From Bacteroidota bacterium (lineage in GTDB: Bacteria > Bacteroidota > Ignavibacteria > Ignavibacteriales > Melioribacteraceae): a stretch of 64,000 bases of DNA. A program made the translations under genes and the position numbers. The notes under the pieces were generated by a model that was not told the DNA's origin, ran no database searches, and saw only the letters and a list, made by a program, of their open reading frames with translations. Shown here in pieces: positions 8,320 through 17,368 of the stretch. Where the stretch lies: positions 558,001 through 622,000 of the forward strand of contig JAEWUC010000008.1 in NCBI GenBank assembly GCA_023397505.1. The letters run 5' to 3'. Position 1 is the first letter of the stretch; every line of letters starts with the position of its first letter.

Positions 8320-9957
8320 CTACTCATTTCCCTCCAATCTTTTTTGATATTCAGCGATACGATTTTTTAGATTTTTTTCCATAGCAATTAATTCGGAAAC
8401 TTTCGAAGAATAATCTTCTTTTTGAGTAGCAACATTTGCTGTTTCGAGTTTAAGATTTCTAAGCTCGCTCTTCAAATCAAAAATTTGTTTTTTCAATTCA
8501 TCGAGCTCGGTTTGGCTCTCCGAAATATCAACGGCGATTCTTTTCTTGTTTTCGTCAAGGTTGTTGTAAGTGCTGCTCGACTGCGCTATGATTTGGCTAA
8601 GCTCAAGTTCGAGTGAAGATTTTTTCATTTCAAGAATTTCATTTTCGGATTTAAGCTGCAGTACAAGAGATTTCTGCGAGTTTGTTTTTTCGCGAAGGTT
8701 GTTGAACTCTTCGTTCAGTTCATTGAATTCTTCTTTAAGATTCTGCATCATCTGCTCGGTGGCGGCGCGCTCCTTCTGCATTACTTTTGTTAAACCGCCG
8801 TATTCTGCTATTTGCGTTGTCTTTTCAAGAAGCAATTTCTCTTTTGTATCAAGCTCCTTTTCCTTATCAAGAATATCCTGGCGGAGACTATTTATTAAAA
8901 GTTTCTGCATAGATATTTCTTCGGTAAATTTCTGCATCACCTGCGAAAAATTGTTTTCGATGCTAAGGCGGCTTTCTTCTATCTCGCGCTTTCTCTTTTC
9001 AAGGTCTTCAACACTTTCCTGTTTAAGCGAAATTGATTCGGTAAACCTTTCTTCTTCGTTTCTGAGAGAAAGTATTGCATCTTGTAATTCAATTTTAACG
9101 ATTTCAAATTTTCTTATTTCTTCGGAAAGTGAATTTTTCTTTTCGCCGAGTTCTTTTATTTCTTCCTCAAACTTATCTATTGTATCGCGTTGGTAATTGA
9201 ATTTATAATCATGCTCATCGAATTCTTTTTGACGTGCCCGTAAGTCTTCGATTAGTGAATCGCGCTTGTCAATAAATTCGGTAAACATTTTTTCTTTTTC
9301 GGAAAGCTGGCTTACCAACGCAGCGATTGAAGTTTCGAGATGTGATTTTATTTCTTCACTCAAAGAAATTTTTTCATCTAGCTTCTTAATTTGTTCTATC
9401 TTATGAGTTTCATCTTCTCTTTGCTTTACGGTAGTTTCCTTAAGCTTTTCTTCGCCCTCTTTTATCTTTTCTCGTAAATCTTCGAGGTTACTTGTCGCCA
9501 GCGCAGTTGAAGCTCTCAGCATTTCTTCTTTTTCTTGAAGATTTTTGATCACATCCTCGAGCGCAAGATTTTTTGTCTGCAATTCCTGGAAAGATGTTTC
9601 AAGATATCCGTACTTCTCGTTCAGCTTATTGTATAATTCATTGACTTCATCAATTTCGACAACTCTTTTATCGAGGTCGGCAATTTTTTGTGTTTTATCC
9701 TCAATTATACGGTTTAATTCGATTGTCTTTTGAGATTTGCTTTCTATCTCGTTTACAAGTTCCATTAAACGGAGTTCGTTTTGAGAAATACTTTCATTTA
9801 ATCTATACGATTCAGCAACGGCTTTGTTTATTTTCTCTTCAAGCTCAATTATATCATTATGCTTTTGAACAAAAGCATGCAGCTTATTTTTTAACTCGTC
9901 GTTTTCCTCGACAAGCTTTTCGATTTCATTCTTCATTTTAGATGAGAATAAACTCAT
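8320..9957 (-). CDS. Long coiled-coil protein of unknown function
   Basis: The 545 residues are almost entirely heptad-type coiled coil rich in Glu, Lys, Leu and Ser from about residue 5 to the end. No signal peptide, membrane segment or ATPase motif is present, so the likeness to SMC or Rad50 is only compositional. The start is MSLFSSKMKNEIEKL; Met8 is an alternative. It is transcribed toward the acylation operon but 77 bp separate it from the first SGNH gene. A structural or scaffold role inside the cell is the most that can be said. Confidence 0.75.
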   Translation of the reverse strand: MSLFSSKMKNEIEKLVEENDELKNKLHAFVQKHNDIIELEEKINKAVAESYRLNESISQNELRLMELVNEIESKSQKTIELNRIIEDKTQKIADLDKRVVEIDEVNELYNKLNEKYGYLETSFQELQTKNLALEDVIKNLQEKEEMLRASTALATSNLEDLREKIKEGEEKLKETTVKQREDETHKIEQIKKLDEKISLSEEIKSHLETSIAALVSQLSEKEKMFTEFIDKRDSLIEDLRARQKEFDEHDYKFNYQRDTIDKFEEEIKELGEKKNSLSEEIRKFEIVKIELQDAILSLRNEEERFTESISLKQESVEDLEKRKREIEESRLSIENNFSQVMQKFTEEISMQKLLINSLRQDILDKEKELDTKEKLLLEKTTQIAEYGGLTKVMQKERAATEQMMQNLKEEFNELNEEFNNLREKTNSQKSLVLQLKSENEILEMKKSSLELELSQIIAQSSSTYNNLDENKKRIAVDISESQTELDELKKQIFDLKSELRNLKLETANVATQKEDYSSKVSELIAMEKNLKNRIAEYQKRLEGNE

Positions 9958-10052
9958 TCCGGGTTTACTCCTCGATTGGTGAGTGTGTATTTAATCTGTA
10001 ATAAAAATAATAAACTTTAACGTAAAAACCCTATTGGGAATCTATTAAAGAA

Positions 10053-10454
10053 TCATTCTTCAAATTGCGGCTTCACTTCTTTAATAGTTTTTAGCGAGAG
10101 AATATAGGTCGTAACTCCTACAGCTATAACAATCAAAATTATTCTCACTAAAATTATTTCTGTAAAAAATATTGCAGATGAACCGATGCTAATTATTACC
10201 ATAGATACTGCAATTATTTTTGCCCGCAAAGGCATGCCTCGGTTTTCGCGGTAATCGCGGATGAACTTGCCGAATTTGGGATGATATATTAACCAGTTAT
10301 AAAATTTCTCCGAACTGCGTGCAAAACATGCCGCGGCAAGTATAAAAAAGATTGTTGTCGGCATTATCGGCAGAAAAATTCCTATCACTCCGAGAGAAAC
10401 AAATGCCCAGCCTGCTGCAATTAATAAATATTTTTTTATCGAAATATTTTTCAT
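10053..10454 (-). CDS. DUF454 (YbaN-family) inner-membrane protein
   Basis: The small membrane protein has the YbaN pattern: a first membrane segment leading into GVIGIFLPIMPTTIFFILAAACFARSSEKFYNWL, then a short polar stretch with the HPKFG and RGMPL regions and two more membrane helices. I place the start at the Met of MKNISIKKYLL because homologues begin there. A longer frame to 10496 is open but adds 14 residues unlike the family. It follows rmlA closely on the same strand. The function of the family is not known. Confidence 0.85.
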   Translation of the reverse strand: MKNISIKKYLLIAAGWAFVSLGVIGIFLPIMPTTIFFILAAACFARSSEKFYNWLIYHPKFGKFIRDYRENRGMPLRAKIIAVSMVIISIGSSAIFFTEIILVRIILIVIAVGVTTYILSLKTIKEVKPQFEE

Positions 10455-10498
10455 TTGGAATATATTTGGCAGTCCACAGATTAATCTGCGGGACATGC

Positions 10499-11362
10499 TT
10501 ATTCATTTAATATTCGTTCCAGATAGTCACGATACAATGATTTCGGAATATCGTTAATAGCTTTCTCAAATTGTTCTTTGTTGATAAAACCTTTTTGGAA
10601 CGCGATTTCTTCAATGCAAGCCACTTTCAAACCTTGCCTATCTTCAATAACGCCGAAAAATTGCGAAGCTTTTAATAATGCTTCGGGCGTACCGGTATCA
10701 AGCCACGCAACTCCGCGTCCAATCTTTTCAACATATAACTCACCAAGCTCTAGATAAGTTCTATTTACATCCGTGATTTCCAACTCGCCGCGCTTTGATG
10801 GTTTTAAATTTTTAGATATATCCACAACTTTGTTATCGTAAACATAAAGTCCGGGAATTGCAAAATTTGATTTCGGCTCCAGAGGTTTTTCTTCAAGCGA
10901 AATTGCTTTCCCGTTTTCATCGAATTCAACAATGCCGTACCTCTGCGGGTCATTTACCTGGTAAGCAAAAATCGTTGCGCCTTTTTTAATTTGCTGAGCG
11001 GCTTTATAAAAGAAATCTAATTTACCGTAGAATATATTATCGCCGAGAATTAAAGTAACCGAATCGCCGCCTATAAATTTTTCGCCGAGGATAAATGATT
11101 GTGCAATGCCGTTTGGCGCCGGTTGAATCTCATAAGAAATATTAAGCCCGATATGGGAGCCGTCCCCGAATAATTTTTGATAAAGAGGAATCGTCTCGGC
11201 GTTTGAAATAATTAAAAGTTCATTTATTCCCGCGAGCAACAAAGTTGAAAGGGGATAATAGATTAGCGGCTTGTCATAAATTAATGTAAGCTGTTTGCTG
11301 TAAACTTTTGAAATAGGGTACATCCTTGTGCCCGAACCGCCCGCTAAAATTATTCCTTTCAT
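10499..11362 (-). CDS. rmlA: Glucose-1-phosphate thymidylyltransferase
   Basis: The protein opens with the nucleotidyltransferase signature MKGIILAGGSGTRMYPIS and continues with SKQLTLIYDKPLIYYPLSTL, LILGDNIFYG and GTPEALLKAS, all typical of short-form RmlA. It makes dTDP-glucose from dTTP and glucose-1-phosphate, the first step toward dTDP-rhamnose and related sugars for surface polysaccharides. The ATG at 11362 has a GGAAAGG ribosome-binding site just upstream; an in-frame TTG precedes it directly. The other rml genes are not in this window, which is unusual since they are often clustered. Confidence 0.95.
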   Translation of the reverse strand: MKGIILAGGSGTRMYPISKVYSKQLTLIYDKPLIYYPLSTLLLAGINELLIISNAETIPLYQKLFGDGSHIGLNISYEIQPAPNGIAQSFILGEKFIGGDSVTLILGDNIFYGKLDFFYKAAQQIKKGATIFAYQVNDPQRYGIVEFDENGKAISLEEKPLEPKSNFAIPGLYVYDNKVVDISKNLKPSKRGELEITDVNRTYLELGELYVEKIGRGVAWLDTGTPEALLKASQFFGVIEDRQGLKVACIEEIAFQKGFINKEQFEKAINDIPKSLYRDYLERILNE

Positions 11363-11382
11363 CAAATTACCTTTCCGCTTGT

Positions 11383-12165
11383 TTATTTTTGAACATTAAT
11401 ATAAGCCGTTTTGAGCAATATTTCATTTTCATCGAAGATGTTTATTCTATATTCGCCTTCGCCTGCAAACCGGTATTTAAAAAACGTATCGTGCCAATCT
11501 TTTTCTATTTGAAATTTTTTCGATTCTATAAATTGATCAAAACCGGCGCTGCCCTTTTTCTTCCAAATACCGAGAGCAATTTTTGAAGTGTTCAGAGGTT
11601 TGTTGTCTGCAATAAAAATATAAACTTCGCCGCCGCCGTTGTACATTGAAATTGATTTTACTAAATCTACGGGATAGTTGCCGATTATCTTTTTAGAAAA
11701 AATTACTTCCAGCGCTGATCGTGTTTCAATTGGAATCGCAATATCCGGTTTATTTTTCGTTTCGGCTTTTACGGTAATTGCCGCCGAAGCTATTTTCTTT
11801 TTTGTGAAATCAGTGAAGTAAACATTATAAACTCCTTCGTAAGAAAATGTATAATTGAAAGCAACGAAAGTTTTTCCTTTTTCGGTGCGAATTAACTTGC
11901 TGAAAATATTGTCCGGGTTTTTGTTGCCCGGACTATCTATGTTCAAAAAAACAAGATGCTCTTTAAACTCTTTTCTGCCGTTGCTTAAAATTATGCTGTA
12001 TGTTTTTTCTTTTTCAACATTTTTAAAGTGAACGGAACCGATTGGTTCGCCGTGTTCTGTATATGTTTTTGCAATGTAGATCTGACGGTTTTGCAAATCC
12101 GATTTCTGCGCAAATGTGGAAACCGCCAAGAAAAGAAAAATTATTAAATGATTTAAATGCCTCAA
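11383..12165 (-). CDS. Secreted protein of unknown function
   Basis: This 260-residue protein has a clear signal peptide (MRHLNHLIIFLFLAVSTFAQ, cleavage after FA). The mature part looks beta-rich, with two probable Ig/beta-sandwich-like halves. No catalytic motif was recognised. The stop lies 20 bp before the rmlA start, so the two genes may be co-transcribed. It is probably periplasmic or surface-exposed. Confidence 0.7.
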   Translation of the reverse strand: MRHLNHLIIFLFLAVSTFAQKSDLQNRQIYIAKTYTEHGEPIGSVHFKNVEKEKTYSIILSNGRKEFKEHLVFLNIDSPGNKNPDNIFSKLIRTEKGKTFVAFNYTFSYEGVYNVYFTDFTKKKIASAAITVKAETKNKPDIAIPIETRSALEVIFSKKIIGNYPVDLVKSISMYNGGGEVYIFIADNKPLNTSKIALGIWKKKGSAGFDQFIESKKFQIEKDWHDTFFKYRFAGEGEYRINIFDENEILLKTAYINVQK

Positions 12166-12239
12166 GATTTATTTCGGTTTGTGAACGAATTATTTGTCGG
12201 TATAAAGAAAATCAACAACTGTAAATATAAAAAACGAAA

Positions 12240-12611
12240 TCAGTTTCTCTCGTACTCTTTCGTTTCAAGTTGCTTTGTTAAATACTCGTAGATTGGCTCT
12301 AATAATTTTTTTGTTTGTTTATTCGAGAACAGTGAAAATTCTTCGTAATGGAAAATTCTTGCAAGCGCTTTAACAGTGCCTGTAATTATGTAATTAAGAT
12401 TTGTTTCGTTTGTTATCAAATCTATGGGCAATAAAAATACTGTATCAAAAATTGACGCTTCCACGATCGAATATAATTGTTTGTATGGCAATTCTTCCAG
12501 GCGCAATCCGTCCATTATCAAGCCGCAGCGCTGTCTGAATTTCAACTCAAGCTTCATCCGGTTTAAAAGTAAATTGAGCGCCGTATCGATTGTTATTTTT
12601 ATTTCTATCAT
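12240..12611 (-). CDS. Small hypothetical protein
   Basis: This 123-residue, mostly helical protein has no signal peptide and no recognised domain. It is 38 bp downstream of sucC on the same strand and could be a late member of that transcript. Codon use resembles the neighbours and the reading frame is the only sensible one in the interval, which is why I keep it. Confidence 0.55.
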   Translation of the reverse strand: MIEIKITIDTALNLLLNRMKLELKFRQRCGLIMDGLRLEELPYKQLYSIVEASIFDTVFLLPIDLITNETNLNYIITGTVKALARIFHYEEFSLFSNKQTKKLLEPIYEYLTKQLETKEYERN

Positions 12612-12649
12612 TTTCTTTTTGTGAGACGCGGTGTACCGCGCTTCAACGA

Positions 12650-13876
12650 TTAAATTATTGGTACTGTATTTAAAACGGATGTAACTTTTTCCGCCGCGTT
12701 GTGCAATGTTGTGGCAACTTCAAAATTTAAACCCGAATTTTCAAGCATTTCTTTTGCGAGTTCGGCGTTTGTTCCTTCAAGGCGTACTACTACCGGAACT
12801 TTAACGTGAACCTCTTTTACTGCGTCTATAACTCCCTGTGCAACGCGGTCGCATCTTACAATTCCGCCGAAAATATTTATTAATATTGCTTTCACATTCG
12901 GATCGGCAAGGATTATTTTAAATCCGTTTGCAACAGTCTCTTTATTTGCACCGCCGCCCACATCTAAAAAGTTTGCAGGTTCGCCGCCCGCAAGTTTAAT
13001 AATATCCATTGTCGCCATCGCGAGGCCGGCACCGTTAACCATGCAGCCTACGTTGCCGTCAAGTTTAATATAATTCAAATTGAATTTCGATGCTTCTATT
13101 TCAAGCGGGTCTTCTTCATCGAGATCGCGGTACGCAACAATTTCCGGATGACGGTAGAGAGCATTGTCGTCAAAATTCATCTTGGCGTCGAGAGCCACAA
13201 CGCGGTCGTCGTTTGTAATTATCAAAGGGTTGATTTCAAGCATCGAAGAGTCGGTCTCTTCATAAGCTTTATATAATTTTGTAATGAACGGAATAAAGTT
13301 TTTAAATGCCGCACCTTCAAGTCCTAAACCGAATGCAAGTTCTCTCGCTTGATATGATTGAAATCCCGCTGCAGGGTCAATCCAGACTTTTAAAATCTTT
13401 TCGGGAGTTTCCTCGGCAACTTTTTCAATTTCAACGCCGCCTTCGGTAGAAGCCATAATCACATTTTTGGAAACTGCGCGGTCTAATAGAATTCCAAGAT
13501 ACAATTCCTTCTTGTAATCTAATCCTTCTGTAATAAAAAGAGTTTTAACAATTTTACCTTCGGCGCCGGTTTGATGTGTAACCAAAAGATTGCCGAGCAT
13601 TTTTGAAGCATATTCCTTTGCTTTCTCAACGGATGTTGTAAACTTAACGCCGCCTTCAAGTATTAATTCATTTCTGTTTTGCGGGTTATAAAGTTTTCCT
13701 TTTCCTCTTCCGCCAGCGTGAATTTGGGATTTTACAACAAACTGGTTAATTCCCTGCGACTGAAGTTTTGTAATTGCCTCGTCAAATTCGGAAAGCTCTT
13801 TTATTGCAACACCGTCTTGAACGGGAACGCCGTATTTTTTTAATGTTTCTTTTGCCTGGAATTCATGTATTTTCAT
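12650..13876 (-). CDS. sucC: Succinyl-CoA synthetase beta subunit (ADP-forming)
   Basis: The 408-residue length is normal for SucC. It starts MKIHEFQAKETLKKYGVPV, has the ATP-grasp segment QIHAGGRGKGKLY, and ends with the ligase domain (VNGAGLAMATMDIIKLAGG, FLDVGGGAN, NIFGGIVRCDRVAQGVI). It catalyses succinyl-CoA to succinate with substrate-level ATP formation in the TCA cycle. The alpha-subunit gene sucD is not adjacent in either direction, so it must be elsewhere in the genome. Confidence 0.95.
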   Translation of the reverse strand: MKIHEFQAKETLKKYGVPVQDGVAIKELSEFDEAITKLQSQGINQFVVKSQIHAGGRGKGKLYNPQNRNELILEGGVKFTTSVEKAKEYASKMLGNLLVTHQTGAEGKIVKTLFITEGLDYKKELYLGILLDRAVSKNVIMASTEGGVEIEKVAEETPEKILKVWIDPAAGFQSYQARELAFGLGLEGAAFKNFIPFITKLYKAYEETDSSMLEINPLIITNDDRVVALDAKMNFDDNALYRHPEIVAYRDLDEEDPLEIEASKFNLNYIKLDGNVGCMVNGAGLAMATMDIIKLAGGEPANFLDVGGGANKETVANGFKIILADPNVKAILINIFGGIVRCDRVAQGVIDAVKEVHVKVPVVVRLEGTNAELAKEMLENSGLNFEVATTLHNAAEKVTSVLNTVPII

Positions 13877-14019
13877 TGTAAACCTTGTGTCTATTCTTAT
13901 TATCGAATTATTTCAACAACAAATTAAATCATTTTGTTTTTAGATACAAAAACTGATATGGTGACTTAATTAAAACAATCTATTATATTCGGGTGGAAAT
14001 GATTATGAAAGGTTTAACA

Positions 14020-14295
14020 ATGAATAAAAAACAAAAGTTTACTTTGGCAATTGCCGCGATTATAATTCTTATATCTTTAATTGTCTGGCAAATTTACGGC
14101 GGAGAATTATTCACTAAAACACAGGTAATGATCGAAAAGAAAGATGAGCTTTTCGGCTGGACGGAAAAAGTTTGGGAAGATAAATTTATTTGGGGTTTAG
14201 ACCTCTCTGCGGGAATAAGTGGAGTTACTGTTCTAGTCGGTGGAATTTTATTTTTCATTTTTAGAAATAAGAAAACTAAGAACGAACTTTCTTAA
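14020..14295 (+). CDS. Small two-helix membrane protein
   Basis: I start the protein at MNKKQKF (position 14020) because GAAAGG lies 7-8 bases upstream; the frame is open nine codons further. The roughly 91 residues have a transmembrane helix near the N-terminus (FTLAIAAIIILISLIVW) and a second near the C-terminus (GVTVLVGGILFFIF), with a charged loop between them. No family was recognised. It is divergent from sucC and 45 bp before the YceI gene, with which it is probably co-transcribed. Confidence 0.65.
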   Translation: MNKKQKFTLAIAAIIILISLIVWQIYGGELFTKTQVMIEKKDELFGWTEKVWEDKFIWGLDLSAGISGVTVLVGGILFFIFRNKKTKNELS

Positions 14296-14340
14296 TTCAA
14301 GTTTCGTTTGTTAATTATCAACAAGAGGAAAGGACACAAA

Positions 14341-14976
14341 ATGAATAGATTAATAAAACCAGCAGTAATTATGTTTTTACTTGCAGGAATAATTACAGCA
14401 CAAAATTTTAATGTGAAAGCAAAAGGATTGCAAACTTTCAACTTCGAGGATAAAGGCGGAAGAAATCAAGCAACATTTTACAGCGCAACTCCGCTTGAAG
14501 ATATCAACGGAACCGCGAACGGAATTTCGGGAACCGTTTCATTCGATCCCGTAAATTTTGCATCGACGATTAAGGGAAAAATAGTTGTTAAAGTCGCTTC
14601 GATAAATACAGGGATTGAATTGCGTAACACTCACATGAAAAGCGCAAACTGGCTTGATGCTGAAAAATATCCCGATATCATTTTTGAAATTGTATCCGTT
14701 TCGGATGTAAAACAAGCCGGGGAGAATAAATTATCATTCAAAGCTAAAGGTAATTTTACTTTACACGGTGTTACAAAAGAAATTGTTGCCGATGCTGAAG
14801 CGGCATATTTGGAAGAAAACGAACAGACACAAAAACGTGCGCCGGGAGATTTGCTGGGAGTGCGTGCAAAGTTCAACGTAAAACTTTCCGATTACAAAAT
14901 TCAAAACCAGGTAATCGGGAATAAAGTTGCTGAGAATATTGAAGTCGGCGTTAATGTAGTCGGCTCTAATAAATAG
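14341..14976 (+). CDS. YceI-family periplasmic protein
   Basis: The start at 14341 has a strong AGAGGAAAGG ribosome-binding site. A signal peptide (MNRLIKPAVIMFLLAGIITA) precedes a lipocalin-like YceI domain recognisable from FDPVNFASTIKGKIVV, LRNTHMKSANWLDAEKYP, FTLHGVTKEI and the C-terminal LSDYKI. YceI proteins bind polyisoprenoid or amphiphilic ligands in the periplasm. It pairs with the small membrane protein upstream. Confidence 0.9.
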   Translation: MNRLIKPAVIMFLLAGIITAQNFNVKAKGLQTFNFEDKGGRNQATFYSATPLEDINGTANGISGTVSFDPVNFASTIKGKIVVKVASINTGIELRNTHMKSANWLDAEKYPDIIFEIVSVSDVKQAGENKLSFKAKGNFTLHGVTKEIVADAEAAYLEENEQTQKRAPGDLLGVRAKFNVKLSDYKIQNQVIGNKVAENIEVGVNVVGSNK

Positions 14977-14985
14977 ATTAAATCG

Positions 14986-15010
14986 TAGCGCAGAATCATA
15001 TTCTGCGCTA
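14986..15010. terminator. Bidirectional hairpin between convergent genes
   Basis: A perfect 11-bp stem (TAGCGCAGAAT/ATTCTGCGCTA) with a 3-nt loop lies between the YceI stop (plus strand) and the stop of the next minus-strand gene. The setting of two gene ends facing each other supports a bidirectional terminator. Confidence 0.75.
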
Positions 15011-15016
15011 TAGAAA

Positions 15017-15601
15017 TCATATCGAATACTTCACAGCCGAGATGAAGTTAATATACTGCCATTTGCTTCCGGTATGAGAAACAATCCCAATATCCAAATT
15101 CCAATCTTTAGATAAATTAAGAGTATAACCCATTGTAAATCCGAATGATGCATAAAGCATTTTTCTATTTACAATTTTGTATGTAATTGGTTGTTGATTA
15201 TTTGGTTGAGTGGAGATTTCAGGGTATTGCATTTCTTCACCTATGTAATTTAAACCCCACTCAATCGATGCAAAAGGATGTGACTGCGTTTTTCCAAAAT
15301 TATACTTGAGCCCAAATCTTGCGGGTATTATCCAATCGGCAAATTCATTTACATGTGTTACGACCGGTTCCCTGTAATAACTGCGATTAAAATCACCGCT
15401 TTTATCCCAAAAATAAATTCCGCCGGTAATAATAAATTCGAGATTATCATCAATCTTGTTTTCAAATAACATTGATGTCCCTAAAGTGGTACCATTCAAA
15501 TGCAATATGCCTGCGCTAAAGCCGATAGTTCGTTTGCTTTGGGCTTCTGTTAACGATGAATAAAACATAATAAGTAGAGAATAAAAGATGATTCTTTTCA
15601 T
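15017..15601 (-). CDS. Outer-membrane beta-barrel-like protein
   Basis: The 194-residue protein starts with a signal peptide (MKRIIFYSLLIMFYSSLTEAQ). It then consists of alternating amphipathic strands with aromatic girdle residues (FIITGGIYFWD, WIIPARFGLKYNFG, LYASFGFTMGYTLNL) and ends with VKYSI, like small OmpW/OmpA-type barrels. The ligand or role is unknown. It is convergent with the YceI gene. Confidence 0.7.
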   Translation of the reverse strand: MKRIIFYSLLIMFYSSLTEAQSKRTIGFSAGILHLNGTTLGTSMLFENKIDDNLEFIITGGIYFWDKSGDFNRSYYREPVVTHVNEFADWIIPARFGLKYNFGKTQSHPFASIEWGLNYIGEEMQYPEISTQPNNQQPITYKIVNRKMLYASFGFTMGYTLNLSKDWNLDIGIVSHTGSKWQYINFISAVKYSI

Positions 15602-15734
15602 AGCTTGCCCCGCATTTAATTGTGGTTAAAATTTGCGCGGTAAAATAATTGCTATAAAAAACCTTTGATTTGTTGCCGATGAACCTAATTAATGAAAAGT
15701 AAAAATGCAATCACATTTTTAATGGACAAATTGT

Positions 15735-15768
15735 AATACGGTGCAGAGTGTTAATCCGCACCGTGAGT
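15735..15768 (-). terminator. Hairpin downstream of the LolA-like gene
   Basis: The dyad ACGGTGC/GCACCGT with a 13-nt loop lies about 60-90 bp beyond the end of the LolA-like gene on the minus strand. It is a plausible terminator for the ABC/LolA operon; the T-run is weak. Confidence 0.45.
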
Positions 15769-15825
15769 TGATAATCTTGATTGATTTCTATTTTTATTCC
15801 GGATAATCTTTTAGTTAGATATGTC

Positions 15826-16518
15826 TTACTTTTTCTTCTCTTCAAAAAAACTGTCGGGTATGCCCTTGTTAATTTTATAATTAGAATAGGAAAGAATTAC
15901 TTTACCCGAAAGAGATTGGTTGCGTCCCCGTCTTTGTTCATGTTCGTCGTTATCCTGATTTGCTTGTGCCTGTTGTGGGACGGCTACATTTCCAAGATTA
16001 AAAGAAAAAACTACTTTTGAAGGCAAACTGTAATTTTTATCCTCATATTCAAGATCGATAGTAGTTGTGCCGGAACGTTTGCCGGTCATCTCAACTTTCC
16101 TGATCTGCAACAATTTTTCGTCAATCCATAAAGTGGAAAGAATAACCTCGCTCGAATCGTCATTCGGAATAATTTTAATCACGTCAAGATTTGTGCTGTT
16201 GATCTTTTCGGTTTTAACGTAGAATACGTTGAAATTTCCTTTCAACAAATCAGCCGGTGAAAAATTAACACTCTGTTTCGGCAGCATTGCAAAACCTTTA
16301 GAATCTATCTTCGTTTTGTCAGGATATTTATAATATATCTTTGCTTTTGTTTCGGGCACTTTAATAAAACTAATATCTACTTTTGCCGAAATGTCTGCTT
16401 CATAGTCTTTAACTTTGTTAAATTTTTGTATGACCGCGTCCAAAATTTTCTGAGGGTCCTTTTGCTGGGCATTTATACTTGATGCGATAATAAAAACAAT
16501 AATCAATAACTTCTTCAT
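15826..16518 (-). CDS. LolA-like outer-membrane lipoprotein-sorting protein
   Basis: The 230-residue protein has a signal peptide (MKKLLIIVFIIASSINAQ) followed by a LolA/LolB-type fold. Signature regions are DAVIQKFNKVKDYEADISAKV, AKIYYKYPDKTKI and TLWIDEKLLQIRKVE. Such proteins carry or sense lipidated cargo in the periplasm. The gene lies 13 bp after the ABC-2 permease gene, so it belongs to the same transcript. The pair may form a lipid or lipoprotein export module, although stand-alone LolA-like proteins with unknown cargo are also common. Confidence 0.8.
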   Translation of the reverse strand: MKKLLIIVFIIASSINAQQKDPQKILDAVIQKFNKVKDYEADISAKVDISFIKVPETKAKIYYKYPDKTKIDSKGFAMLPKQSVNFSPADLLKGNFNVFYVKTEKINSTNLDVIKIIPNDDSSEVILSTLWIDEKLLQIRKVEMTGKRSGTTTIDLEYEDKNYSLPSKVVFSFNLGNVAVPQQAQANQDNDEHEQRRGRNQSLSGKVILSYSNYKINKGIPDSFFEEKKK

Positions 16519-16531
16519 AGTTGTCTCCGTT

Positions 16532-17368
16532 CTAACTTAGAATATCTTTTTTAACAAAAATATATGTTGTGATTGCGTAAAGTCCTACAATGTGAACGAG
16601 AAGTATTCCTGCAGACTTCAGCATTTCATTTGAATCAATCGGATCGTTAAAGAAACCGCTCCACTGAGGCATGTGGGATGTGAAGAAATAAGGTTTTAAA
16701 GTTTCGAGAAAATCGATAGGCAACGCGGAGAGGATTAAAAAAATAATTATTACCGCCATAGTTGTAACTATAGGACCAATTGCATTCTGCACCATCGATG
16801 AAAAGAAGAAAGACAGCGCAAAAACGGTTGACATGCTTAAAATAGAAAATAGATAAGCCCACAAAAAGCGCCAAAGAACATCGTCTGCGGCAAATATTAT
16901 TAATTTTTCTCTAAATGAAACCAATTCGCCGGTTCCGAAAATTAAGATGCTAACACCCAAACTCAAAAACGCAAGCCATGCAATTAACGAAGTGACATAA
17001 ATTATTCCAGAAAGAAACTTTGCAGTAATAATTTTAAAACGCGAATCGGGTCTTGTTAAAATCATTCTGTATGTTCCGGCTGTAGCTTCGCCCGCGAGAA
17101 TATCGCCGCCGACAAGAGCAATCAAAAACGGGATATGAATAAACATAGAGTATAATATTAAATTTGCAACGAGATAACCGTTAAAAAGATTTCCAACCAG
17201 AACGAACGAGTTTTGCAAACTGCGCGTCATAGATTCGACATAACTATCGCCCGTGAAATAAAGTGTGATTTGTACTATCGGGGTTAAAACACCTATCGCG
17301 ATAAAACCGATGTATGTTCTCCACTTCTTAAACATTTTTTGAAGTTCGATCCAAATTAAAGTTGTCAT
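16532..17368 (-). CDS. ABC-2-type transporter permease
   Basis: This 278-residue protein has six hydrophobic segments and the usual ABC-2 layout, including LVGGDILAGEATAGTYRMIL, the motif seen in many NatB/GldF-like permeases. Its start codon overlaps the stop of the ATPase gene (ATGA type), which ties the two together as one exporter. The substrate is not evident. Confidence 0.88.
   Translation of the reverse strand: MTTLIWIELQKMFKKWRTYIGFIAIGVLTPIVQITLYFTGDSYVESMTRSLQNSFVLVGNLFNGYLVANLILYSMFIHIPFLIALVGGDILAGEATAGTYRMILTRPDSRFKIITAKFLSGIIYVTSLIAWLAFLSLGVSILIFGTGELVSFREKLIIFAADDVLWRFLWAYLFSILSMSTVFALSFFFSSMVQNAIGPIVTTMAVIIIFLILSALPIDFLETLKPYFFTSHMPQWSGFFNDPIDSNEMLKSAGILLVHIVGLYAITTYIFVKKDILS

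Noticed and set aside
8570..9196. A 208-codon plus-strand frame inside the coiled-coil gene
   Set aside because: It is a Ser-rich mirror frame of the Glu/Lys-rich coiled coil on the other strand, with no ribosome-binding site and no domain.
8320..9957. The coiled-coil protein as an SMC/Rad50 ATPase
   Set aside because: There is no Walker A, signature or hinge domain; only composition is similar.
12650..13876. A complete succinyl-CoA synthetase operon
   Set aside because: Only the beta subunit gene is present; no sucD lies on either side.
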